A stretch of 33,865 bases of DNA from Elusimicrobiota bacterium (lineage in GTDB: Bacteria; Elusimicrobiota; Elusimicrobia; UBA1565): assembly GCA_002401485.1 (NCBI GenBank), contig NVTF01000010.1:1-33865 (forward strand), written 5' to 3'. Below the pieces are notes generated by a model. The model had not been told where the DNA came from, searched no databases, and was given only the letters and a program-made list of their open reading frames with translations. The position numbers and the translations under genes were made by a program. Shown piece after piece: positions 15,681-22,718 of this stretch. Numbering within the stretch: position 1 is the first letter of the stretch; each line of letters begins with the position of its first letter.

Positions 15681-16306
15681 ACGATCCCTATCACGCGGTG
15701 GGACTGCACCGTAATCCGTTTCGCATCGACCCCGATCCCGGTGTTGTCGAATCACTGTTTCTGAGTCGTGCCTCCCCGAAAGTTCCGGCGCCGAAGGGTC
15801 GACGTTTCCTGCAGGTGATGGGTCCGAGGGGTGCCGGAAAAACAACGTTGCTGCTGCATTGGCGCCGCACCGTTTCGGGTCCGTATCGGTATGTGCCGCC
15901 GAGTCTCGAGCGGTGGCTGCCGCTGCCGATAGCGCCGCTTGTGTATTGGGACGAAGCGGACCGGGTTCCGGCGGAACTTTTCTATCCCGCATTGGCGGCT
16001 TCCCGTCTCTTCGAGTCAACGGTAGTGGTGGGAACCCACGAGGATTTAGGCGCGGCGGCCGCGCGTTTTGGTTTTACGGTTGAGACCTTTGAGATTCCGG
16101 TGATCCGGCCTGAAGAAGTCATGCGTTGGGCGGAGGTTCGCATTCGTGCCGACTCCATGGAACCGGGGTCGCCGGGACTTGTTCTCGAGTATGAAGAGGC
16201 CTGCAGGGTCGCCCGGGACGCCGATCGCAGTTGGCGGCGGGTGGGGGGACACTTGCACCGTTGGGCGGCGGGCATTGTGAATCGGTCGACGACAAGTTAC
16301 ACTTGA
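15677..16306 (+). CDS. P-loop ATPase of ExeA/AAA type
   Basis: This 209-aa protein begins YHAVGLHRNPF, similar to the FGLxxxPF opening of ExeA-type AAA ATPases. It has a Walker A motif GPRGAGKTT (49-57), Walker B LVYWDEAD (88-95) and a sensor-1-like strand VVVGTHEDL (116-124). It is shorter than usual AAA proteins and lacks a clear C-terminal lid or arginine finger; the last 60 residues contain two helices (EEVMRWAEVRIRAD, EEACRVARDADRSWRRVGGH). It probably binds and hydrolyses ATP to remodel or regulate the arrestin-like partners encoded just upstream, which is inference. The ATG overlaps the previous stop. Confidence 0.8.
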   Translation: MNDPYHAVGLHRNPFRIDPDPGVVESLFLSRASPKVPAPKGRRFLQVMGPRGAGKTTLLLHWRRTVSGPYRYVPPSLERWLPLPIAPLVYWDEADRVPAELFYPALAASRLFESTVVVGTHEDLGAAAARFGFTVETFEIPVIRPEEVMRWAEVRIRADSMEPGSPGLVLEYEEACRVARDADRSWRRVGGHLHRWAAGIVNRSTTSYT

Positions 16307-16322
16307 GGAAGGAGATATTCTT

Positions 16323-17078
16323 ATGATGCGAAGCGCTAACCCGACGCTCAGCCAAGATACCTTTATCGACGCCGCCCGCATGCTGCGTGAGGCCGAGCCT
16401 TCCTCGATGACAATCGACGGAACCGTCAACAAGACCGGCCTCTTGCTTGCGGGCTGCATGCTGACTGCCGGATTTACCTGGAATCGTTTTTTTACCGAGG
16501 GGGCGGCCTCCGTGCAGGGTTTGATGATGATCGGACTCTTCGGCGGATTGATCGCCGCAGTCGTCACCATTTTCAAGAAGGAATGGGCACCGGTGAGCGC
16601 TCCGGCGTACGCATTGCTTGAGGGGTTTTTTCTCGGCGGTATTTCAGCGCGTTTTGAGGCGATGTTTCCTGGAATTGTAATCCAGGCGGTTGGATTAACG
16701 TTTACGACTCTCTTTTCACTGTTGATGGCCTATAAGTCGGGCTTGATCCGGGCGACCGAGAACTACAAACTCATGGTGTCGGCCGCGACGGGCGGCATCT
16801 GCCTGCTCTACCTGGTTAACTTTGCCATGAGTTTCTTCGGGGCGCAGGTTCCCTATATTCATGAGAGCGGGCTGATCGGCATCGGCTTCAGCATGTTTGT
16901 GGTCGGCATCGCCGCCGCAAACCTTGTTCTCGATTTCGATTTTATCGAAGCCGGCGCCGAGCAAGGCGCGCCTAAATTTATGGAATGGTACGGGGCGTTC
17001 GGGCTCATGGTAACGCTTGTCTGGCTGTACCTCGAAATTCTGCATCTCCTCGCGAAACTTCAGTCCCGTCGGGATTGA
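16323..17078 (+). CDS. Bax inhibitor-1/YccA family membrane protein
   Basis: The 251-aa protein has the typical N-terminal sequence MRSANPTL, seven hydrophobic segments, and the Asp-rich C-terminal region (LVLDFDFIEAGAEQGAPKFMEWYGAFGLMVTLVWLYLEIL) characteristic of bacterial BI-1-like proteins. Members are pH-dependent calcium leak channels or stress modulators of membrane proteolysis. A strong Shine-Dalgarno AAGGAG (16309-16314) lies 8 bases before ATG 16323; the second ATG at 16326 is an alternative. It lies 16 bases after the ATPase stop, within the same co-directional run, so a membrane-stress context for the arrestin/ATPase trio is plausible. Confidence 0.92.
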   Translation: MMRSANPTLSQDTFIDAARMLREAEPSSMTIDGTVNKTGLLLAGCMLTAGFTWNRFFTEGAASVQGLMMIGLFGGLIAAVVTIFKKEWAPVSAPAYALLEGFFLGGISARFEAMFPGIVIQAVGLTFTTLFSLLMAYKSGLIRATENYKLMVSAATGGICLLYLVNFAMSFFGAQVPYIHESGLIGIGFSMFVVGIAAANLVLDFDFIEAGAEQGAPKFMEWYGAFGLMVTLVWLYLEILHLLAKLQSRRD

Positions 17079-17084
17079 GTTTTT

Positions 17085-18506
17085 GTGCGTTTGATCCTGT
17101 TCTCCGCGCTTTTCTGTATCGTCGTTTTACCGTCGGGGAATGCGGAGGATTATAACGCCGCCCAGGCAAATATCGATGCGATAGAGGCGATGATTCGCGA
17201 GAAACGCGAGGATATTCTCTCGTCGGGATCCCAATATGAGCGGCTGCAGAATCAGAGGTCGCTCGAGCAATCGGAACAAGCCCTCCGCGATGCCCGGCGA
17301 ACGTTGGATGAGATAAAAAAATCGCTCCAGCCGGGAACGAAGGAGTGGGACCAAGAGCTGTTAATCAAGGATGGCCGTGAGTTTCGATCCATTCCTGGTA
17401 GAGAAAAGGATAAGGACAAGGAGGACGAATATAAATACGGAGTCGGGGCTCCCGACGTTGGGCCCGGCGCGGCGATGGATCCGCGCGTGCATCAGCATTC
17501 GTGGGTTGGCGAACCCGGTTCGGGTCCCCGAGGCCCCTTAAAACCGATTGAAATTCCGAAGGTTCCCACGGGGCAGCCTGCGATGAATGGCGTCGATCGG
17601 GTGCATCCCGGCGAGATTCTTTACGGCCGGCCCGCCGGATTTCGCAACAGCCATCGGGGACCGATCCAAGACCCTCGAGAGAGGAAACGTCGTCACGCCG
17701 AGTCTGTCAGCGAATTAAAAAATGCGCCCATCCCTCCTTCGACCGGCAGCGCGCTTGGGGCTGTGCCCGATGTTGATGACGGGGGGCCGATCTTAAATCC
17801 CAATGGTTTCGGGGACACCGGGCGATCCTTTCCCAAGTTGGCGCCCAACGGATTCACCTTCGATGGCCCGGAAGGAGAAATGCTGAAGCAGTTTCCGGAA
17901 CTGGAGATTCGCGAGCGCGGGGTGAGGGGGGAAGGCATCACCCTGATCCGGGATGCGGGGCGCCGTTTGCGTTTAGGAGACACTGGAGGCGCGCTGCGGT
18001 CCGCGGATCGTCTGGCGCAAATCTCTCCGAAGGATCCCGGCGTGCACGAAATGAGGGCTTTGATTCTTAACCGCTTGGGCCGCTTTGTGGAAGCGGAGTC
18101 TGCAGCTCGTTTATCGTTGACGCTGGATGATTCGCGCGGCTCTGCCTGGCGAACACTCGCGTGGGCGCAATTTAAACAAGGCAAGGCGGCCGCGGCGCTG
18201 CGCAGCGCTGAACGCGCGCTGGTGTTGGACCCTCAAGACGCCTCCGCGTTGGCCCTGCGCGCCTACGCCCTGGAGCGTTTGGGCCAACGGAAACAAGCCC
18301 TGCAGTCCATTCAACAGGCCGCCAAAATTCTCCCCGCGTCGTTTGCCGCCGCAGCGGCGCGCGCCGCAGGAGGTGCTCCGGTTTCCCCAAGCCCCGCTCC
18401 GTCCCCGCCTCCCGCTAAGAAGTTCGACCTCCCGCTTTGGGTGGGAGGAGTTGCCGCCGGCGGCCTATTGCTGGGTGTAGGGTGGTTTGCCTTTAAGACC
18501 AAATAG
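17085..18506 (+). CDS. Exported, tail-anchored TPR protein
   Basis: The 473-aa product starts at a GTG six bases after the BI-1 gene. It has a signal peptide (LILFSALFCIVVLPSGNA), a charged coiled-coil-like region (about 25-80), a long Gly/Pro-rich linker (about 110-275) and three to four TPR-like helix pairs (about 285-415; SRGSAWRTLAWAQFKQGKAA and ASALALRAYALERLGQRKQA). A Pro-rich spacer, a C-terminal transmembrane helix (LWVGGVAAGGLLLGVGWFAF) and a KTK end follow. It would span the periplasm and be held in the membrane at its C-terminus, offering TPRs as a protein-binding surface. No family name is recognised. Confidence 0.82.
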   Translation: MRLILFSALFCIVVLPSGNAEDYNAAQANIDAIEAMIREKREDILSSGSQYERLQNQRSLEQSEQALRDARRTLDEIKKSLQPGTKEWDQELLIKDGREFRSIPGREKDKDKEDEYKYGVGAPDVGPGAAMDPRVHQHSWVGEPGSGPRGPLKPIEIPKVPTGQPAMNGVDRVHPGEILYGRPAGFRNSHRGPIQDPRERKRRHAESVSELKNAPIPPSTGSALGAVPDVDDGGPILNPNGFGDTGRSFPKLAPNGFTFDGPEGEMLKQFPELEIRERGVRGEGITLIRDAGRRLRLGDTGGALRSADRLAQISPKDPGVHEMRALILNRLGRFVEAESAARLSLTLDDSRGSAWRTLAWAQFKQGKAAAALRSAERALVLDPQDASALALRAYALERLGQRKQALQSIQQAAKILPASFAAAAARAAGGAPVSPSPAPSPPPAKKFDLPLWVGGVAAGGLLLGVGWFAFKTK

Positions 18507-18519
18507 GTAGGCTTTACGT

Positions 18520-19440
18520 ATGGCGCAAATCTCGACGAATTTTGATGGACCTTCCCTCGAACAACAGCCGCTCGGCTCGCGGCCCTTCGCCTACGTGTTG
18601 TCGGGAGGAGCGGCCTTGGGGGCTTGGCAGGGAGGTGTTCTCTGCGCCTTGTCCCAGGAGAAGGGGTGGAATGCGCACTCGGTCATCGGTACCAGTGCCG
18701 GCGCAATTAACGGGGCTGCCTACCTGCAAGGTGATTTCGACCTCTTAAAGGAATTGTGGCGTTCAATTCCACGCGGGCGGTTTATGAAGCGGTCTCTTGG
18801 CTTTTCCCCGCCAAGGCTTTTCTCTTTGGAATCAGTGAAGGAGTATTTGGGAGAGGTTATTTCTGAAGAACGCTGCCGCCAGGGGCGGCGCTGTTGGTTC
18901 TACCCGGTCTCGGTTGATATCGCTCATGGCGAGACCCTGCAATCTGAATTTTCTCCGGAGTCCGAGGGTCCATGGCAGGGACCGTTGATCGATAAAATCG
19001 TCGGGTCCATGGCGGTCCCCTTCGTCTTTCCTCCCGCGCGTGTTCCGCATGAAGACCCGTCCAAAAAAATGCGTGTTCTTGTGGATGGCCATGTCACATC
19101 GCGTCTCTCGTTGGGTGCGCTTGCCTTGCGGGGGGTCCGGGATTTCGTCTTTGTGAACGTCATTAGCCATAAAGAAATGAGAACAAGCAGCTACTCTCCG
19201 CGCGGATTTATTTCAACCATGATCCACCAATTGTTAAACGCGCAGGTCGACAACGGACTCGAACCCTTTCGCGATGGGTTCAAAGAGTTGGGGATTAGGG
19301 CATTTCTCCTTCGCCCCTCCCGACCGCTTGCGATGTCGGTTTTTAAGTTTGATAAACGGGAGTGTCGTGACGCCTTTGAATTAGGGGAACGCGATGCTGT
19401 CCTCTGGGGAGAGTCTCCGAACGGGACTCAGATTCTGTGA
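18520..19440 (+). CDS. Patatin-like phospholipase
   Basis: This 306-aa protein has the oxyanion-hole motif LSGGAALGAWQGG (27-39), the nucleophile elbow GTSAG with S59, and an Asp in VDGH (188-191) that should complete the Ser-Asp dyad. Canonical patatins have DGG or DGA there, so DGH is a small deviation. The family deacylates phospholipids or neutral lipids. No signal peptide is seen, so it is likely cytoplasmic or membrane-associated. ATG 18520 has TAGGTAGG a little upstream and follows the TPR gene by 13 bases, the end of a co-directional run from 14584. Confidence 0.88.
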   Translation: MAQISTNFDGPSLEQQPLGSRPFAYVLSGGAALGAWQGGVLCALSQEKGWNAHSVIGTSAGAINGAAYLQGDFDLLKELWRSIPRGRFMKRSLGFSPPRLFSLESVKEYLGEVISEERCRQGRRCWFYPVSVDIAHGETLQSEFSPESEGPWQGPLIDKIVGSMAVPFVFPPARVPHEDPSKKMRVLVDGHVTSRLSLGALALRGVRDFVFVNVISHKEMRTSSYSPRGFISTMIHQLLNAQVDNGLEPFRDGFKELGIRAFLLRPSRPLAMSVFKFDKRECRDAFELGERDAVLWGESPNGTQIL

Positions 19441-19484
19441 GCTCGAATTGAGTCAGAAATTCAGTTCCCAATAGAGTCAACCGC

Positions 19485-19490
19485 TATACT
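19485..19490 (+). promoter_or_regulatory. -10 element (TATACT), short leader
   Basis: CGCTATACT lies nine bases before the kinase ATG at 19500, so the predicted transcript would have an almost absent leader. It shares the CGCTA-ACT form of the elements at 5093 and 13226. Confidence 0.5.
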
Positions 19491-19499
19491 TATACCCGC

Positions 19500-21071
19500 A
19501 TGAATGGATTCCAGTTAAGCTATGTGCAAGAACTGCTTTCGCATGTTATCAGCGAGGCGCCGGTGGTCCTTTTCGCGCTCGATAAAGAAGGGGTCTTCCT
19601 GATATCGGAGGGAAAAGGACTTGCGAGTTTAGGTCTCAAGCCCGGAGACTTGGTTGGAACTTCCGCGTTGGAATATTATTCCGACAATACCGAACTCGTG
19701 CACGGCATTAAACGCGCTCTCAAGGGCGAGACGTTTAAGAAAACGGATCGTACGAAACAGACCTATTGGGAAACCAGCTACCAACCCATTAAAAAAGAGG
19801 ATGGAAGCTGCGGCGGAACGATTGGGGTTTCCATCGACATCACCGAACGTATGGAGGCCGTGCGCGCGGACCGCGAACATCTGCGCCGGGAACGATCCCT
19901 TCGCATTGATGCGGAGAACGCGAGCCGTTCGAAAGACGAATTCTTGGCGTTGCTCTCCCACGAACTGCGCACGCCGATGACCGCTATGCTGGGGTGGACC
20001 TTTCTTCTGCGTTCGGGCGACATGAATTCCGATGAGTTTAAGTCCGCACTGGATGCCATTGAACGCAATATGAAGGCGCAGGCTCAGATCATTGAAGACT
20101 TGCTGGATGTTTCCCGCATCGTAACGGGGAAAGTTCGGCTCGAAACACGCCCGATCGAAGTGGATTCAATTGTGCAGGCCGCCGTTGATGTTGTGCGCCC
20201 CGCGGCCAAGGCGCGGAAAATCGAATTGAGGATCGAACTTCGCGATCCGACCGCGGTTGTTCTCGGGGATCCGGAACGATTGCAGCAGGCGATTTGGAAT
20301 CTGGTTTCCAACGCAGTTAAGTTTTCAGAGGAAGGCCAGACCGTCTCTGTTTGTATTTCAAAAAACGAGGAGGAGGTGACCATCTCTGTTTGTGATGAAG
20401 GGGGGGGGATTCACGAAGACTATTTGCCGCATCTCTTCGACCCCTTTACGCAGGCGGAATCATCGTTAACGCGCGAGCACGGCGGCCTTGGTCTTGGGTT
20501 GGCGATTGTTCGTCATATCATAGACCTGCATGGCGGAAAAATTACCGCGAAAAGTGGTGGCGTCGGCAAGGGGTCGGTGTTTGAGGTGGTTGTACCTATC
20601 GCCGAATCGGGATCGGTCGCTGTCCCACCGGAAAAGGGACGCCAGGACCGCAAGACCTTGTTTGGCAAGGTCCCTGATCTTACGGGAACCCGTGTTCTAG
20701 TTGTGGATGATGATGCCGGGACGCGAACTATGCTGAAAGCCGTTCTTGAGTACGCCAAGGTTGATGTGACGCTTGCCAGCAGCGCCGCAGAAGGTTTCGA
20801 GTTGGTGCAGAGCGGCAACTTTCATGTGCTCCTCATCGACATCATGATGCCGGGCGAAGACGGACACTCCTTGGTGCGGCGTATCCGTGAACTCAGTCCC
20901 GAGAAGGGCGGGGATGTTCCGGCGACTGCGGTGACCGCCCGTGTCGGTATTGAAGACCGGACGGAAGCGTTGAAGGCCGGATTTCAGATGTACCTGCCCA
21001 AACCCGTTGAACCCGCGGAACTCGTTGTTGTGGTTCAGGCTCTCGCGGCCGAAAAAACCAAAAGAAGCTAA
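19500..21071 (+). CDS. Hybrid sensor histidine kinase (PAS-HisKA-HATPase-receiver)
   Basis: The 523-aa protein has no membrane segment, so it is cytoplasmic. An N-terminal PAS domain (about 10-120) is followed by HisKA with H154 (LLSHELRTPMTAMLGW). The ATPase domain has N-box WNLVSNAVKFS, G1 CDEGGGIHEDY and G2 HGGLGLGLAIV. A C-terminal receiver domain has DDD near 402 and acceptor D447 (LLIDIMMPGEDG). The attached receiver suggests an intramolecular relay or attenuation of phosphate flow. No phosphotransfer protein is nearby. The OmpR-type regulator at 13238 is a candidate downstream partner only by proximity. Its TAA overlaps the TAG of the convergent gene in CTAA (21068-21071). Confidence 0.95.
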   Translation: MNGFQLSYVQELLSHVISEAPVVLFALDKEGVFLISEGKGLASLGLKPGDLVGTSALEYYSDNTELVHGIKRALKGETFKKTDRTKQTYWETSYQPIKKEDGSCGGTIGVSIDITERMEAVRADREHLRRERSLRIDAENASRSKDEFLALLSHELRTPMTAMLGWTFLLRSGDMNSDEFKSALDAIERNMKAQAQIIEDLLDVSRIVTGKVRLETRPIEVDSIVQAAVDVVRPAAKARKIELRIELRDPTAVVLGDPERLQQAIWNLVSNAVKFSEEGQTVSVCISKNEEEVTISVCDEGGGIHEDYLPHLFDPFTQAESSLTREHGGLGLGLAIVRHIIDLHGGKITAKSGGVGKGSVFEVVVPIAESGSVAVPPEKGRQDRKTLFGKVPDLTGTRVLVVDDDAGTRTMLKAVLEYAKVDVTLASSAAEGFELVQSGNFHVLLIDIMMPGEDGHSLVRRIRELSPEKGGDVPATAVTARVGIEDRTEALKAGFQMYLPKPVEPAELVVVVQALAAEKTKRS

Positions 21072-21400
21072 CCCATACATGTCGAAAGGAGGGGTCCTCC
21101 GTCTCCGAAAACCTCCAGGCAGAAAATCGCCGCCAACGATGTGATTGTGGCTCTGGACCAAATACTGCTCAAGGGCACACGTCCCTGCATGGAAATGCCG
21201 CGGGCCATATGGGTTGCGATGTGCTTTGCACTGAAGAAAAAACGCTGTGCGAAATAACCCAAAAGCGAAAAGAGTCCCCACATAAGCAGGAAGTCGTTAA
21301 AGGAAGTGGCCGGCGGGGAGTCGTCCATCATACCGCAGGCGGAGGCCTGTACTGCGACGACGAACAGCAACGTGAAGGCTGTGAGAATTTTTTTATTCAT
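21068..21400 (-). CDS. Small membrane protein, unknown
   Basis: From ATG 21400 the product is 110 aa. It has a hydrophobic N-terminus that looks like a signal peptide or anchor (MNKKILTAFTLLFVVAVQASACG), with a Cys that could be a lipobox-like site (ASAC). A second helix (DFLLMWGLFSLLGYFAQRFFF) and a third short hydrophobic stretch (ATITSLAAIFCLEVF) follow. Upstream in-frame ATG 21436 is less likely because the CATACT hexamer sits six bases before 21400 and the signal sequence begins there. I recognise no family. It is convergent with the histidine kinase and shares overlapping stops with it. Confidence 0.7.
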   Translation of the reverse strand: MNKKILTAFTLLFVVAVQASACGMMDDSPPATSFNDFLLMWGLFSLLGYFAQRFFFSAKHIATHMARGISMQGRVPLSSIWSRATITSLAAIFCLEVFGDGGPLLSTCMG

Positions 21401-21406
21401 GCGTTG

Positions 21407-21412
21407 AGTATG
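21407..21412 (-). promoter_or_regulatory. -10-like element (CATACT), leaderless type
   Basis: On the minus strand CATACT, CAACGC, ATG at 21400: spacing six, one mismatch in the first position of the -10. Confidence 0.4.
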
Positions 21413-21502
21413 CGCCGTGATGCGGCGGGATTCCACGCGACTTCAGTGCGTGACCGTGGTCGCTCTTCTAATTTTAGGTTGCCCTATGGGGGGTGGGGGT
21501 GC

Positions 21503-21508
21503 TAAATT
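21503..21508 (+). promoter_or_regulatory. -10 element (TAAATT), leaderless type
   Basis: TAAATT, AAAACT, ATG at 21515: spacing six. TTGCCC at 21479-21484 is a possible -35 at 18 bp. Confidence 0.5.
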
Positions 21509-21514
21509 AAAACT

Positions 21515-21760
21515 ATGAAGCGTCAAAAAGATCGGAAAAAGAAAGAACCTCCGCCGAAGGGGCCTCCCACGCGTGAGGAGCTAATTAAAGAAGAGCACAT
21601 CAAGAAACAAACTCAATTGCGGGAGTCCTCGTGCTCGCTTTCACGCAACCGCAAACACCGGCTCGTGCCGGACCGGCATGAAACCGGAAAATGCAAATTC
21701 TGTTTGCTCCCTTTCTGCCGCTGCAACGCTTGCCGCAAAGAAGCCGCGCTGCGGGCCTAG
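21515..21760 (+). CDS. Small basic Cys-rich protein, possible zinc knuckle
   Basis: This 81-aa protein is very basic at the N-terminus (MKRQKDRKKKEPPPKGPP) and ends with CKFCLLPFCRCNACRK, five Cys in 16 residues arranged CxxC...CxCxxC, plus His residues upstream (KHRLVPDRHETGK). A metal-binding, nucleic-acid-binding role is plausible but not provable. It forms its own transcription unit, with a -10 hexamer six bases before ATG and a strong hairpin terminator after the stop. Pro-rich linkers suggest a flexible N-terminal half. Confidence 0.7.
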   Translation: MKRQKDRKKKEPPPKGPPTREELIKEEHIKKQTQLRESSCSLSRNRKHRLVPDRHETGKCKFCLLPFCRCNACRKEAALRA

Positions 21761-21764
21761 TCCT

Positions 21765-21811
21765 CCCTAAAAAGTTTATCCCGGGATAAACTTTTTAGGG
21801 GAACTTTTTTT
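21765..21811 (+). terminator. 36-bp perfect palindrome followed by T7
   Basis: CCCTAAAAAGTTTATCCC (21765-21782) abuts its exact complement (21783-21800) with no spacer, followed after GAAC by seven T (21805-21811). It begins 5 bases after the Cys-rich gene and should terminate it. The symmetry makes it a candidate bidirectional element or a dimeric-protein site as well. Confidence 0.7.
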
Positions 21812-21840
21812 GGGGCTCTACCGTATAAAGGGGAAGGGTT

Positions 21841-21868
21841 GCGGGTTCCAAACCCGCCACCGTTTTTT
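21841..21868 (+). terminator. Second hairpin with T6 run
   Basis: GCGGGTT (21841-21847), CCA, AACCCGC (21851-21857), then CACCG and six T (21863-21868). It has intrinsic-terminator form on the plus strand, but no plus-strand gene lies between it and the palindrome, so it is a backup terminator or the end of an unseen short RNA. Confidence 0.5.
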
Positions 21869-21882
21869 GCTCTTACTGGCCC

Positions 21883-22452
21883 TTATTGTTCGGGAATCTG
21901 GCGGCGCTTGATGCGTAGGCGCAAATGCTCAAGCTTCGCGCGCACATCCACCGGGATATCGGAACGCCGCGCTAAAGGGGCAAGAACATCGGTGTAGCCC
22001 TCGATCATTTTATCCGTGTAGGCGTAATTCTTTTTAAATGTCTCGAGTTCCGTCGTTTTGCGGACCAACTCCGTTCGAATCCGGCGATGTCCCACCGCGC
22101 GTTTTAAGGCCGCGCTGATTTCATCCGGGCTGGATGGCTTGAGCAGATAGTCATAAGCGCCGTTTTTGAGGCATTCGAGCGCGGAATCGACCGATCCGAA
22201 TGCCGTCATAACAATCACCACAATCGTCGGGTCAAGAGCGAGCGCGGATTTTAGGATATCGAGCCCGGAACTTCCGGGAAGCCTCAGGTCTGTCAGAATG
22301 AGGGGGGGACGGTCTTCCGTGATTATTTTCTTCGCGACGTATGCGGAAGAAGCAAGATTAAACGGGAGTTGCGCGTCTTGGATCACAGTCGCGACGTAGG
22401 CGAGGTATTCCTCGTCGTCATCAATGACTAGAATCTTTTCGTGCGACTCCAT
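21883..22452 (-). CDS. Single-receiver response regulator with helical C-terminal extension
   Basis: This 189-aa protein has a full receiver domain with DDD (11-13), acceptor D55 (LILTDLRLPG), T around 84 (VIVMTAFGS) and K near 105 (YLLKPSSPDE). It then has a 65-residue helical tail (RAVGHRRIRTELVRKTTELETFKKNY..., followed by LEHLRLRIKRRQ) with no DNA-binding motif. The receiver sequence resembles NtrC-type regulators that have lost the ATPase and DNA-binding domains. It likely acts by protein contact. It starts 2 bases after the 87-aa gene stop and is the last gene of the pta operon, linking acetyl-phosphate metabolism with a phosphorylation-responsive protein. Confidence 0.88.
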   Translation of the reverse strand: MESHEKILVIDDDEEYLAYVATVIQDAQLPFNLASSAYVAKKIITEDRPPLILTDLRLPGSSGLDILKSALALDPTIVVIVMTAFGSVDSALECLKNGAYDYLLKPSSPDEISAALKRAVGHRRIRTELVRKTTELETFKKNYAYTDKMIEGYTDVLAPLARRSDIPVDVRAKLEHLRLRIKRRQIPEQ

Positions 22453-22454
22453 GA

Positions 22455-22718
22455 CTATAAAGTAATCTTTTTTTCGTATTCAGGGAAGTAGTGCGCGATC
22501 ACCATGAGATCAAACGACGACATAATTGATTCCTTGCCTTCCCGTTCCAGAAGGAATTCAAAAGAGCGGCGTACCAGTTCTTCGGCGGACTCTTCTCCCT
22601 TTTTTAATCGATCATAGTCCAACTCCGCAACCGTGACGCGATGGGACGTGGAGGATCCTCCTTCTGAAACCGTGACTCTGTAGGCTCCGTTTTCCGCGGT
22701 GACTGTTATCTCAGCCAT
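22455..22718 (-). CDS. Conserved small protein, unknown (87 aa)
   Basis: The product starts with a beta-rich half (EITVTAENGAYRVTVSEGG). It ends in a helical segment (SAEELVRRSFEFLLERE, then SIMSSFDLMVIAHYFPEYEKKI) reminiscent of a widespread uncharacterised bacterial family with a conserved FDL..I..YFPEYE end. No catalytic residues or membrane segment can be seen. The ATG overlaps the pta stop by one base (TAATG), so translation is coupled. Its position between pta and a receiver-only regulator is the only clue to function. Confidence 0.75.
   Translation of the reverse strand: MAEITVTAENGAYRVTVSEGGSSTSHRVTVAELDYDRLKKGEESAEELVRRSFEFLLEREGKESIMSSFDLMVIAHYFPEYEKKITL

Noticed and set aside
21841-21860. 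GCGGGTTCCAAACCCGC looks like a tRNA T-arm
   Set aside because: The loop has C where tRNAs need a purine after TTC, and there is no acceptor stem, anticodon arm or CCA at the right distance. It is better read as a hairpin with a T-run.
21812-21868. Possible small RNA gene between two terminators
   Set aside because: The putative -10 (TATAAA) lacks a convincing -35 and the transcript would be about 30 bases. Kept only as a remark under the hairpin finding.
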